64,000 nt of DNA from CAILZL01 sp049840395 (GCA_049840395.1 JASGLD010000001.1:682001-746000); one strand, 5' to 3'. Positions 1 to 9,124 are shown, counted from the stretch's first letter. The notes: generated by a model not told the origin, from the sequence alone. Numbers and translations are program-made.

Positions 1-262
1 TCAGAAACACTTCGCTGTTGGTGCGCAGGGTTTGTCCGGCGACTTCATCGAAGTTGGCGGCGACGCGCTCCATGCTGAGTTGCAGTGCTGTTTGACGTTC
101 TTGTTCGAGTTGCTGCTGCGATTTCAATTGCGATTGCGCCACGGCCAGATCGCTACTGAGTTTCTGTTCGCGTTGCGCGGCTTTTTGGCGCGCCAGCAGC
201 CAGCCGATCAGCAGGCCGATGAACAGGGCTAGGAAAGATGCAAGGATGAGGGAAGTATTCAC
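1..262 (-). CDS. rmuC: RmuC-like DNA recombination protein (N-terminal part)
   Basis: This is the first 87 or so codons of a protein whose 3' part lies left of the window. The start is the GTG at 262; an in-frame stop sits just upstream and there is no ATG. Residues 3-25 form one hydrophobic membrane anchor (ILASFLALFIGLLIGWLL), followed by a long Gln/Glu-rich coiled coil. The segment ends in FDEVAGQTLRTNSEVFL, which matches the start of the RmuC nuclease-like domain. RmuC proteins limit inversions at short repeats in E. coli. It lies on the same strand downstream of gph. The identification rests only on the N-terminal architecture. Confidence 0.75.
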   Translation of the reverse strand, partial: MNTSLILASFLALFIGLLIGWLLARQKAAQREQKLSSDLAVAQSQLKSQQQLEQERQTALQLSMERVAANFDEVAGQTLRTNSEVFL

Positions 263-358
263 TTTAGATGTTTGTTACGCGATTCAGTAGGCTCAGGGCG
301 AACGGAGTGGGGGATTGCGCCATTCCCGGTTCGGCTGGTGATGTTCGTTATGTGTCCA

Positions 359-1018
359 CTATTCAAACAGCCATTCCCGCAAATGTTCGGGCTGCTCAAT
401 CATGCCGTCGGCCTGCCATGCATGCGGTTGGTCAGTGTGCGCAATATAACCCCATAGCGCTACCAGCGATGCCATGCCGGCGGCCCGCGCCGATTGGATG
501 TCACGTTCGGCATCGCCTACATACAGGCATTGGTCTGGCGGCACGTTAATCAATTGCGCAGCATGTAATAGCGGCAGGGGGTGTGGCTTGCGTTCGCTGA
601 CGGTATCGCCGCTGACCACGCAATCTGCCTGCGAATGTAGCCCCAGCTGCTCCAGCAATGGATCGGTCAGCCAGGCTGGCTTGTTAGTCACCACGCCCCA
701 ACGCATGCCCTGCGTACGCACTTGCTCCAGCAACACGGCAAAGCCATCGAACAATTGCGAATCTATCGCCAGCGCGTCGCTGTAAATGGTCAGAAAGCGC
801 TTGATCAAGCGCTGACGTTCGTTTTCTTCCGGCGCGCCAAAGGCCAGGCGAATCAGGCCGCTGCTGCCATGCGAAACCACTGGACGTATGTCTGCGAACG
901 GCAGTGCTGCGCGGCCTTCTTCTACCAGCAGGACATTCAAGGCATTGGCCATGTCCGGCGCGGTATCGAGCAGCGTGCCGTCCAGGTCGAGCAACAGGGC
1001 TTGTTTGCGATTTGGCAT
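359..1018 (-). CDS. gph: Phosphoglycolate phosphatase, HAD family
   Basis: A 219-residue HAD hydrolase that dephosphorylates 2-phosphoglycolate, a product of DNA 3'-phosphoglycolate repair. The HAD motifs are intact: DLDGT at residues 11-15 with the nucleophile Asp11 and acid Asp13, TNKP at 111-114, KPHP at 144-147, and the Mg-binding GDAERD at 168-173. The helical cap lies between residues 18 and 85. It follows ubiG with a 13-bp gap on the same strand. The ubiG-gph pairing is common in gammaproteobacteria and supports Gph over other HAD phosphatases. Confidence 0.9.
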   Translation of the reverse strand: MPNRKQALLLDLDGTLLDTAPDMANALNVLLVEEGRAALPFADIRPVVSHGSSGLIRLAFGAPEENERQRLIKRFLTIYSDALAIDSQLFDGFAVLLEQVRTQGMRWGVVTNKPAWLTDPLLEQLGLHSQADCVVSGDTVSERKPHPLPLLHAAQLINVPPDQCLYVGDAERDIQSARAAGMASLVALWGYIAHTDQPHAWQADGMIEQPEHLREWLFE

Positions 1019-1031
1019 TGCCAGCCCAGGA

Positions 1032-1739
1032 TCAAAGCGGTTTGCTGACGTGCATCAGGTAATTCACATCCACATCCGGCCCTAGCGAGCAGGCGCGGGT
1101 GAGCGGATGGAATTGCAGACCGGTGATGTCGTGCAGCGTCAGCCCTGCTGCGCGTGCCCAGCTCGCGAGTTCGGAGGGGCGAATGAATTGCGCATAGGTG
1201 TGCGTGCCCTTGGGCAGCATTTTCAGCAGATACTCCGCGCCGAGAATGGCCATGGCATAGGACTTGGGATTGCGATTCAAGGTCGAAAACACGGCTTGGC
1301 CGCCTGGCTTGAGCAATTGCGCGATGGTGGCGATCACCGCAGCAGGGTCGGGCACGTGCTCCAGCATCTCCAGGCAGGTCACCACGTCGTAGCTGCCGGT
1401 GTGCGTCTGCGCATGCTGCTCTGCCGATTCGCGCAGGTAGCGGATGTTCAATTGCGAATCCAGGCTATGCAGGGTGGCGACCTCGATGGTGGTCTCGCCC
1501 AGATCGATGCCGGTGACCTGTGCGCCACGCTGGGTCATGGCTTCGCACAGCAGGCCGCCGCCGCAACCCACATCCAGCACGCGCTTGCCCTGCAGCCCGA
1601 CGCGTTGATCGATATAGCCGACACGCACCGGGTTCATGGTGTGCAGCGGCTGAAATTCGCCGTGCTCATCCCACCAGCGCTGGGCCAGCTGATCGAAACG
1701 GGCGATTTCGGCGGGGTCGTGGTTGGAATGGGGCGTCAT
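1032..1739 (-). CDS. ubiG: Ubiquinone biosynthesis O-methyltransferase UbiG
   Basis: A 235-residue SAM-dependent methyltransferase for both O-methylation steps of ubiquinone synthesis. The SAM motif VLDVGCGGG is at residues 54-62 and LEMLEHV is near 123-129. The N-terminal FDQLAQRWWDEHGEF and LHTMNPVR segments are specific to UbiG. The frame stays open upstream to 1838, but the added residues are not conserved and the ATG at 1739 gives the usual family length. It is divergent from gyrA and co-directional with gph. Confidence 0.93.
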   Translation of the reverse strand: MTPHSNHDPAEIARFDQLAQRWWDEHGEFQPLHTMNPVRVGYIDQRVGLQGKRVLDVGCGGGLLCEAMTQRGAQVTGIDLGETTIEVATLHSLDSQLNIRYLRESAEQHAQTHTGSYDVVTCLEMLEHVPDPAAVIATIAQLLKPGGQAVFSTLNRNPKSYAMAILGAEYLLKMLPKGTHTYAQFIRPSELASWARAAGLTLHDITGLQFHPLTRACSLGPDVDVNYLMHVSKPL

Positions 1740-1883
1740 GATGCGGCCTGAAATTTGCGGCGGTGAAGTATAGCGACAGCCTGCAACTTCAGTACGTTTG
1801 TTAGGCATGCTGCGGTCATTTGCGGCAGGGTTTTTCAAACCTGATTCCGGACCGGTTTTGTACCCATTTTCATAGCGCGTATG

Positions 1884-1892
1884 TGCTAGAAT
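1884..1892 (+). promoter_or_regulatory. Possible extended -10 promoter for gyrA
   Basis: TGCTAGAAT forms an extended -10 element (TG-n-TAGAAT) about 130 bp before the gyrA start. No convincing -35 box is present at the usual distance, which is typical of extended -10 promoters. This is a motif match only. Confidence 0.4.
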
Positions 1893-1910
1893 TTATTGAA
1901 TAAGCGCCAT

Positions 1911-1955
1911 GTTTTGGCGGGCCTCCACGGAGGCTTAAAAACAGCGTGCCAAAAC
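1911..1955 (+). promoter_or_regulatory. Nested hairpins in the gyrA leader
   Basis: The arms GTTTTGGC (1911-1918) and GCCAAAAC (1948-1955) enclose a perfect inner hairpin, GCCTCC-AC-GGAGGC (1921-1934), followed by TTAAAAA. The structure lies between the presumed promoter and the gyrA start, so it would form in the 5' untranslated RNA. It could affect transcript stability or sense supercoiling as a DNA cruciform. The function is not known. Confidence 0.5.
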
Positions 1956-2021
1956 AGTACTCGGACTCCTAGTCAGAGCCACTAATACATCGTTATTTGC
2001 AGCGGAAAACCCGGTTAAAAC

Positions 2022-4611
2022 ATGGCTGAATTCGCACGCGAACTCCTGCACGTCAATATCGAAGACGAGATGCGCCAGTCCTATCTCGATTACGCCATGA
2101 GCGTGATCGTGGGGCGCGCGCTGCCGGATGTGCGTGACGGCCTGAAGCCGGTGCATCGCCGCGTGCTGTTCGCCATGCGCGAACTAGGTAATGACTGGAA
2201 CAAGGCTTACAAGAAATCCGCCCGTGTGGTCGGTGACGTCATCGGTAAGTACCACCCTCACGGCGACACCGCCGTATACGACACCATCGTGCGCATGGCG
2301 CAGCCGTTTTCGATGCGCTACATGCTGGTGGACGGTCAGGGTAACTTCGGTTCGGTGGACGGCGATTCGCCCGCCGCGATGCGTTATACCGAAGTGCGTA
2401 TGGCCAAGCTGGCGCATGAACTGCTGGCCGATATCGACAAAGAAACCGTCGATTTCATTCCCAACTACGACGAATCCGAACACGAGCCGGCGGTACTGCC
2501 GGCGCGCGTACCCAATCTGCTGATCAACGGTCAGACCGGCATCGCGGTGGGCATGGCTACCAACATTCCACCGCACAACCTGGGCGAAGTCATCGATGCC
2601 TGCATTGCGCTGCTCGATAACCCGGCCATCACCATTGCGCAGTTGATGCAGCATATTCCAGCGCCGGATTTTCCCACCGCCGGCATCATCAATGGCACGC
2701 AGGAAATCGCGCAGGCTTATCACACCGGTCGCGGCCGTGTGTACATGCGTGCACGCACCAATATCGAGGAAGACGACAAGGGGCGTCAGACCATTGTGGT
2801 GACCGAGTTGCCCTACCAGGTCAACAAGGCGCGCCTGATTGAGCGTATTGCCGAGCTGGTGCGTGAGAAGACCGTGGAAGGCATTGCCTCCGACGGCCTG
2901 CGCGATGAGTCCGATAAGGACGGCATGCGCATCGTCATCGAATTGAAGCGCGGTGAAGTGGCCGATGTGGTGCTGAATAATCTGTTCAAGCACACCGCCA
3001 TGGATTCGGTGTTCGGCATCAACATGGTGGCGCTGCTGGACGGCCAGCCCAAGCTGCTTAATTTGAAGGAGATGCTGGACGCTTTCCTGCGTCATCGTCG
3101 CGAAGTAGTGACGCGTCGCACCGTGTTCGAACTGCGCAAGGCGCGCGAACGTGCCCATATCTTGGAAGGCCAGGCGATTGCGCTGGCCAATATTGATGAG
3201 GTGATTGCCCTTATCAAGGCATCGCCATCGCCGGCCGAAGCCCGCGTGGCCCTGATCAGTCGTGACTGGGCGGGTGGCGCTGTGCCGGAAATGCTGGCGC
3301 GTGCCGGCGTGATTTCCACGCGTCCCGACGATATTGCTGCTGAATACGGTTTGCAGGCCGGCGGTCGCTATCGCATGTCTGAAGCACAGGCGCAGGCCAT
3401 TCTGGAAATGCGTCTGAATCGCCTGACCGGTCTGGAGCAAGACAAGATCATCGCCGAGTATCAAGAACTGCTGCTCAAGATTCAGGACCTGGGCGACATT
3501 CTGGCGCGCGCTGAACGTCTGGTGCAGGTGATCCGCGATGAGTTGCTCGAGATCAAGAACGAGTACGCCGATGCGCGTCGCACCGAGATCAATCACACCC
3601 ATTCCGATCTGACGCTGGAAGATCTGATCGAGCCGCAGGATGTAGTGGTGACCCTGTCGCATGGCGGTTATGCCAAGTCGCAGCCGCTGGCCGACTACCA
3701 GGCGCAGAAGCGCGGTGGTCGCGGCAAGGCGGCCACGTCGATGAAGGATGAAGACTTCATCGACAAGCTGTTCGTGGCGCACACCCATGACACGCTGCTG
3801 TGCTTCTCCAGCGCCGGCAAGATGTACTGGCTGAAGGTGTATCAATTGCCCATGGCCAGCCGCGGTTCGCGCGGCAAGCCGATTGTGAATCTGTTGCCGT
3901 TGATCGAAGGCGAGCGCATCAATGCCGTGCTGCCGATTCACGAGTTCACGGCGGATCAATATGTGTTCATGGTGACCAGTCAGGGCACGGTGAAGAAGAC
4001 TTCGCTGGAGGCATTCTCGCGTCCGCGTCAGGCCGGCATTATTGCCGTGGATCTGGAAGTGGGCGATCGCCTGGTGGGCGTGGATATCACCGACGGCAGC
4101 AAGCACATCATGTTGTCCACCGCTTCGGGCAAGGCCATTCGTTTCAATGAAGACGATGTGCGTCCTATGGGTCGTTTGGCCGCCGGTGTGCGTGGTGTAC
4201 GTTTGGCTGAAGGCGATGAAGTGATTTCCTTGATCGTGGTGGATGACGCCGGCCTGGTGCTGACGGCTTCGGCCAATGGCTACGGCAAGCTCACCGAAGT
4301 GGCCGAGTATCCGGTGCATGGTCGCGGCGGTCAGGGTGTGATTTCGCTGCAGACCAGTGAACGTAATGGCGATGTAGTGGCGGCGGTGCAGGTGAAACTG
4401 GATGACGAAATCATGCTCATCAGTTCCAACGGCACGCTGGTGCGTACGCCGGTGAAGGATATTTCCGTGCTGGGTCGCAATACTGCAGGGCGTGCGCTCG
4501 ATTCGTATCAATGACGATGCGCGTCTGGTCAGTGTGGAGCGTATTGTCAGCGACGGCAGTGAGGCCGGTGAAGGCGAAGCAGCGGACGCGGGTACGGAAG
4601 CGGGCGAGTAA
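2022..4611 (+). CDS. gyrA: DNA gyrase subunit A, with a 1-bp frameshift near the 3' end
   Basis: This is the gyrase A subunit, which cuts and rejoins DNA and works with GyrB. The catalytic Tyr122 (RYTE) is present. The quinolone-region residues are Thr83 and Asp87, a natural combination in some species. The GyrA box QKRGGRGK lies near residue 561 and the C-terminal beta-pinwheel follows. As written the frame ends at 4514, just after GRNTAG. Removing one G from the GGG at 4488-4490 restores GVRSIRINDDARLVSVERI plus an acidic tail ending at TAA 4609-4611, about 862 residues, as expected for the family. The break is therefore a homopolymer indel, either real or a sequencing error. Confidence 0.93.
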
Positions 4612-4643
4612 GCCTGCGGCGACGATTGATCACTTGTTGATCT

Positions 4644-4703
4644 TTGTAGGTCGGGTTTTAACCCGACTCCTACGTCGGAGTCGGGTTAAAACCCGACCTA
4701 CAA
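4644..4703. repeat. GTAGGTCGGGTT palindrome, copy 1
   Basis: Two perfect 27-bp inverted arms (4644-4670 and 4677-4703) flank a 6-bp loop. Each arm itself contains the smaller palindrome GTCGGGTTTTAACCCGAC, so the element can fold as a cruciform with side stems. Copies with the same ends occur at 20868 and 45265, with a half-copy at 7486. There is no T-run, so it is not a standard terminator. It resembles a REP/BIME-type extragenic element. Confidence 0.9.
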
Positions 4704-4750
4704 GGACACGCTCCCCCCGCAAAGTGCGAGGTGAAAAATGGGCAGCGCAA

Positions 4751-4768
4751 CGCACTTAACTAAGTGCG
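4751..4768. promoter_or_regulatory. 18-bp palindrome upstream of the efflux gene, possible operator
   Basis: CGCACTTA-AC-TAAGTGCG is a perfect 8-bp inverted repeat about 35 bp before the putative ATG of the Bcr/CflA transporter. The size and position fit a dimeric repressor operator such as a TetR-family site. No regulator gene lies nearby, so the link is inference. Confidence 0.4.
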
Positions 4769-4801
4769 ATTGCACCAGGGGTAATTTTAATTGAGAGCAA
4801 A

Positions 4802-6014
4802 ATGAATCCGCCTGCTGAGTACTGCTGCCGCACCTAAACCCATTTCAGTCGGCCGACTGACCTTGATTCTCGGCACGATGACCGCCTTCGGTCCGTTCGC
4901 CACCGATATGTACCTGGCCAGCTTCCCCAGCATGGCTGAAGACCTGGGGTACGACGCTATCGCGGGTGCAGCTGACTCTGTCCATTTTCTTTTTTGGATT
5001 GGCTGCGGGGCAGTTGCTCTATGGACCCTTGGTGGATCGTTATGGACGCCGCAAGCCGTTGATCATCGGCGTGAGTATTTTTACGCTGGCCTCCATCGGT
5101 TGCGTGTTTGCGCCCAATGTCGAAACATTGATTGTGTTGCGATTGATTCAATCAGTGGGCGGTTGTTCGGGATTGTGATTGGCCGCGCCATCATTCGCGA
5201 TCTATACAACGAAGGCGAGGGCGCGCGCGTACTGTCGTTGATGATGGCGGTACAGAGCTTCGGGCCGGTGGCCGCGCCGGTGCTGGGTGGTTTGCTGTTA
5301 TTGATAGCCAAGTGGCGTGTGATGTTCGTGGTATTGAGCCTGATGGGTCTGCTATGTCTGACGTTAGTCACGCGTTGGTTGCCGGAGACCTTGCCGCCGG
5401 AAAAACGCACTAAGGAACCCATCGGCAAAATTGTGCTGACGTTTGGGCGCTTGTTGATGCGTCGTGAGTTCATTGCGCCCTGCATCGGCGGTGCAGTGGC
5501 TCTGTCCTGTATGTTTGCCTTCATCACCGGTTCGCCCTATGTGTTCATGGAGCTGCATGGCGTGAATGCGCAGCAGTATGGTTTGCTGTTCGCCATCGTG
5601 GCGGGCGGTATTCTGATTGCGGCGCAGTTCAACCGGATATTGCTGCGCCGTTTCTCGCCACGCTGGATACTGCCCTGGGCATTGCGCTTCAACATCGTCG
5701 CCGGTTTGTCGCTGTTCCTGGTTGCCGATCACGTGCCGCTGTGGGGTTTGATGATTCCGCTGTGGTTGTGCATCGCCACGGTGCCGTTGATCGCCGCCAA
5801 TTCGGCAGCGATTGCCATGTCGGCCAGTGGTAATGAGGCGGGCAGCGCTTCGTCCATGTACGGTCTGATGCAATTCGGCTTCGCCAGCATCGCCAGCGCC
5901 GCGGTCAGCACCCTGCACAATGGCACCACCTATCCCATGGCCATCGTTATCGTCAGCGCCGGTATCGTCGGCAACATTGCGTATGCCTTGCGCAAGCCGC
6001 TGTTTTTTAAATAG
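4802..6014 (+). pseudogene. Bcr/CflA-type drug efflux transporter, frameshifted
   Basis: An MFS drug/H+ antiporter of the Bcr/CflA type, broken by indels in short runs. The N-terminal part (FGPFATDMYLASFPSMAEDLG) reads from at least 4863. One extra G in GGGG at 4946-4949 moves the frame to VQLTLSIFFFGLAAGQLLYG and the MFS loop motif DRYGRRKP. One missing G in GGG at 5169-5171 moves it back to GIVIGRAIIRD. A further 1-bp shift near 4805-4811 would join the ATG at 4802, preceded by GAGAGC, to the frame. With these corrections the protein is about 403 residues with 12 membrane segments, normal for the family. Its clustering with the gyrA indel favours local sequence error over decay. Confidence 0.8.
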
Positions 6015-6376
6015 CGGTTTAGTGCTCGGTGTTGGCACGATAAGAAATCGGATTGCACCCTCACTGCGTGCAAATGATGGCGTCCTAATGCTGTTCGTCG
6101 TTCCCGCGCAGGCGTGAACCCAGTTGGATGATTGTTTCACTGGATGCCCGCATTCACTGAAAACTACTCCTGCGTTTCCAGCATTTCCGCCATCCATGGC
6201 GGTCACGCGGGCATGACGGGGTACAAGCGCAGCTCTGATGTACCCAACGCATTAACAATTCTTCTCCATCTAACGCATCGGATGGCGGGCGATGCATTGA
6301 CCCTTCTGTGTAACTGACTCAGGCTTTATCGGTCATTCCAAGATCGCTTGGCGCTGTAAAACTTAAGGGGAAAGGT
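6015..6376. other. Gap with a dispersed repeat (CGTTCCCGCGCAGGCGTGAA type)
   Basis: No gene is seen. Positions about 6097-6220 hold a diverged inverted element. It starts CGTTCCCGCGCAGGCGTGAA and contains CACTGGATGCCCGC near 6139-6152, then ends GCGGGCATGACGG. This layout matches a repeat class common between genes of Xanthomonadales-like bacteria. The last 20 bp carry an AAGGGGAAAGG ribosome site for the next gene. Confidence 0.55.
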
Positions 6377-7489
6377 ATGAGTCGCACTGCAGTTGGCGTG
6401 TTGGCTTTGGCGGGTATGAGTGCCTTGAGCACATTAGCGTTAGCAGCCAAGGTGGATATCTCCAAGAATCCGCCGCTGGATGTGGGTCCGCCGACAACCT
6501 ATGGCGAGACACCGGCAGAGGCCGCCAATAAGCGCATCATGTTCGAGTTCGTGCATATGAACATGGTGCAGCGTAAGCCTAAGGAAGCCTTCGAGAAGTA
6601 TGTGTCGAAGGATTACTGCAATCATGGTCACTTGAGCACGCGCGGTCAGAAAGAATGTTCCGGCTACGACGAGACCATCGGTCGCTGGATCATGAATTAT
6701 TCCAAGCCGGTGACGCCCGGCGAAACCATCGAGATGCCCACCATCGCTACGGTGAATGGCGAGATGGTCACCATGTATGGTGAAGGCGTGGATATCTTCC
6801 GTGTCCACAACGGCAAGATCACCGATCACTGGGATGCATCGCCACCCGCTGAAGCCAAGTTGGGCGCGCATATTCCTGAGTTCGCGGTATGGGCCAATTC
6901 ACCCGATCGTAAAGGTCCACCACCGAAGGGACCGGATGAGCCCAAGCCGCATGTTGTAGTGACGCAGGCGCTACTGGATAAGGTAGATGTGGGCCCGGTC
7001 ACACCGTATGGAGAAACCGCTAAAGAAGCAGAAGCAAAACGCATTGTGTTCGAAGCGGCACATATGCAATTCCTGCAGGGCAAACCCAGAGCTGCGGTCG
7101 AGAAGTATTACTCGAAGGATTACTGCGGCCACGGTCATCTCACCACTCGCGGTCTGAAAGAGTGTGGCGACTATCAACAGAAGTGGTCGGAAGCCAAGGA
7201 CTCATCATCGATTCCGAAGATCGGCGATGTGATCGAAGTGCCCACCATGGCGTCGGTGAACGGCGAGATGGTCAGTATGTATGGCGCCGGTGTGGATATC
7301 TTCCAGGTGCGTGACGGCAAGATCATCGCGCACTGGGATGCGTCGCCGCCGGTGGCGATCACCATCAAGGCGCATACCAAGGAATTCGTCGACAACATGG
7401 TGAAGGTGATGGCGGGCGATTCCACTGCGCGTGTAGGTGGCCCGTCGGCGGCGAATGCGCCGGCGAACGGCATGAGTGCCGGCAAGTAG
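6377..7489 (+). CDS. Secreted tandem-duplicated SnoaL/NTF2-like protein
   Basis: A 370-residue exported protein made of two related NTF2-like units in one chain. Residues 1-23 are a signal peptide ending ALAA. Unit 1 (about 35-175) and unit 2 (about 205-345) share GPxTxYGET, KRIxFE, the motif SKDYC-x-HGHL-x-TRG, KEC, NGEMVxMYGxGVDIF and HWDASPP. The conserved Cys pairs could form disulfides. SnoaL-like folds include cyclases, isomerases and binding proteins; the substrate is unknown. The ribosome site AAGGGGAAAGGT is strong. The stop codon TAG falls inside a partial GTAGGTCGGG repeat. Confidence 0.8.
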   Translation: MSRTAVGVLALAGMSALSTLALAAKVDISKNPPLDVGPPTTYGETPAEAANKRIMFEFVHMNMVQRKPKEAFEKYVSKDYCNHGHLSTRGQKECSGYDETIGRWIMNYSKPVTPGETIEMPTIATVNGEMVTMYGEGVDIFRVHNGKITDHWDASPPAEAKLGAHIPEFAVWANSPDRKGPPPKGPDEPKPHVVVTQALLDKVDVGPVTPYGETAKEAEAKRIVFEAAHMQFLQGKPRAAVEKYYSKDYCGHGHLTTRGLKECGDYQQKWSEAKDSSSIPKIGDVIEVPTMASVNGEMVSMYGAGVDIFQVRDGKIIAHWDASPPVAITIKAHTKEFVDNMVKVMAGDSTARVGGPSAANAPANGMSAGK

Positions 7490-7508
7490 GTCGGGTGCCG
7501 CACCCGAC
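7486..7508. repeat. GTAGGTCGGGTT palindrome, half-copy
   Basis: GTAGGTCGGGTGCCGCACCCGAC carries the same GTAGGTCGGGT end as the larger palindromes but only one short hairpin (GTCGGGTGC / GCACCCGAC). Its first bases supply the stop codon of the preceding gene. Confidence 0.6.
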
Positions 7509-7606
7509 ATGCAATGGTAGATGATCGACTAGGTTGCAGTGAGATAGAGCGCCGAATGGATGGGTTGATCCGCGGTGCTCGTTTGATTCATCAATAAGGG
7601 GTAGCT

Positions 7607-8323
7607 ATGTTCAAGAAGAGGCTGTTAAGCGCTGCAGGTTTGATGCTTGTGGCAGAGATGGTTTGTGCTCAATCGGCTCCACCCGCGGGGGCGCCCGGTA
7701 TGGATGCAGGCGGCATGGGCGCGCGTCAACGTGAGGTGTATGCGCTGACCACACCCGGTGTGACCAAGTGCGCCACGGAAGCGGATTTCCTTGCCTATAA
7801 AGATTTATCCTGCCCGCAGACGGGTGGCTTTCCCTTGCCCAAGGCCTCTGCCGAGCAATTGGAAAAGAATAAAGAACTGGTAATACGTTTCTATCAAGGC
7901 GATCGCAGTGTGATTGCCGACAATCTGATTCAACACGATCCAGGCGAACCCTCGACACGCAAAGCCTGGGAAGAGTTTTTCAGTTATCGCATGAAGGGCA
8001 ATGCGGCCAGCAACACCAAGAAGCCGGAGTTGGGTGGACCCATGGGTTATGGCGTGACACCCGTGGATTCAACCGGTTCGCCGGTGAACTACCTGATTGC
8101 CGAAGGCGACATGGTGGTGGCGTTGCGCTTCCGCTGGTGGGAATGGCCGGGCGGTCCTGAGCCTATTTTTAAGGGTGTTTTCGCTGACATCTGGCGTGTT
8201 AAAGATGGCAAGCTGGCCGAGCAATGGTGCACTTGCACGCCCGAGGATACTTCGCCTGCCGGTACCGAAATGGCGAAGAAAGACGGCAAGTGGATCAAGT
8301 TCAAGAATTTGCACGAGCAATAA
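7607..8323 (+). CDS. Secreted SnoaL-like (NTF2 fold) protein
   Basis: A 238-residue exported protein. The signal peptide runs to about residue 22 (MVCAQS), followed by a short Gly/Ala/Pro stretch. The core has NKELVIRFYQG, NLIQHDPGEPS, LIAEGDMVVALRFRWWEW and DIWRVKDGKLAEQWC, the usual strand and helix pattern of SnoaL-like proteins. It is closely related to the gene at 14181, including the EQWCT-x-TP ending. The ribosome site AAGGGG precedes the ATG. It probably forms a unit with its neighbours at 6377 and 8408; the substrate is unknown. Confidence 0.8.
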   Translation: MFKKRLLSAAGLMLVAEMVCAQSAPPAGAPGMDAGGMGARQREVYALTTPGVTKCATEADFLAYKDLSCPQTGGFPLPKASAEQLEKNKELVIRFYQGDRSVIADNLIQHDPGEPSTRKAWEEFFSYRMKGNAASNTKKPELGGPMGYGVTPVDSTGSPVNYLIAEGDMVVALRFRWWEWPGGPEPIFKGVFADIWRVKDGKLAEQWCTCTPEDTSPAGTEMAKKDGKWIKFKNLHEQ

Positions 8324-8343
8324 ATCCACTCGCTTGGAAGAAT

Positions 8344-8372
8344 GTCACACGAACCTCGATGGTTCGTGTGAC
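8344..8372. other. Perfect 12-bp hairpin between genes
   Basis: GTCACACGAACC (8344-8355) and its exact complement (8361-8372) are separated by TCGAT. No T-run follows, and both flanking genes are on the plus strand, so an mRNA processing or stabilising stem is as likely as a terminator. Confidence 0.55.
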
Positions 8373-8407
8373 TGAAGGGTGTTGTGGTGAATCAAGGCCG
8401 GGCGTAG

Positions 8408-9124
8408 ATGCGAACAAAAACATTTCATATCACCGCAGCCATCTTTACTGCATCGGTCACATTGACAGCTTATGCGCAGGGCATGGGTGGCTCGATGACC
8501 AAGGATACGCCTGCGGATGCAGTGCCTAATCCCGATCCTCATATGATTTCTGGTATGTGGTCCATGCGCGGTCAGACCGAGACGGTGGTGCCTACGCTCA
8601 AGCCTGAGTACGCCGATAAAGTCGATACACGCAATCTGTCACCGAGCGCGGCGCGACAAGGGGGTACCAAGGCCGATGAGCTATGTCTGCCGCATGGTTT
8701 CTTCGGTGGCTTGGGTACCTATCCCACATTGATCATGCAGACCGGCAAGCAGATCACATTGGTCAATGAAGAGAATCATCGTTTCCGACGCATCTATCTG
8801 GATGGTGTACATCCCAAGCAATTGCAACCCAGCTTTGCCGGTCACTCTATCGGCCGTTGGCAAGGCGATGTGCTGGTGGTGGATACCGTTGGTTTGCGTT
8901 CGCGCGATGGCGGCACGAATCTGCCCGGCTATCACATCATCGAACGAATCAAGAAAGTGGCCAATGGCAAACAGCTGGAAATCCAGGTGATTTACGACAG
9001 CGCTGCGCATGCCGCACCGGGTAGACAAACCACCTTGTTGAACTGGCGTCCCGATCTGCATATCCAGGAACAGGTGTGCGAAGAGTTCTCGGACAACTTC
9101 AACGAGAGCTATAAATTCAAATAG
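8408..9124 (+). CDS. Secreted protein of the SGxW / EGDTLVVDT family, copy 1
   Basis: A 238-residue exported protein with a signal peptide ending AYAQG. After it come ISGMWSM (mature N-terminus), a Cys-Pro element (LCLPHGF), RRIYLDGVHP, SIGRWQGDVLVVDTVGL and IERIKK. Four paralogues in this window share this order (8408, 9186, 43023, 44296). I know no biochemical function for the family; it is frequent in steroid- and aromatic-degrading environmental bacteria. It lies 84 bp after the SnoaL gene and converges on the copy at 9186. Confidence 0.75.
   Translation: MRTKTFHITAAIFTASVTLTAYAQGMGGSMTKDTPADAVPNPDPHMISGMWSMRGQTETVVPTLKPEYADKVDTRNLSPSAARQGGTKADELCLPHGFFGGLGTYPTLIMQTGKQITLVNEENHRFRRIYLDGVHPKQLQPSFAGHSIGRWQGDVLVVDTVGLRSRDGGTNLPGYHIIERIKKVANGKQLEIQVIYDSAAHAAPGRQTTLLNWRPDLHIQEQVCEEFSDNFNESYKFK

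Noticed and set aside
2184..4511. 775-codon open frame on the minus strand inside gyrA
   Set aside because: It mirrors the codon bias of the conserved gyrA frame; its composition (very His- and Gln-rich) is not protein-like.
4644..4703. GTAGGTCGGGTT palindromes as intrinsic terminators
   Set aside because: There is no T-run, and copies also lie between genes of one direction.
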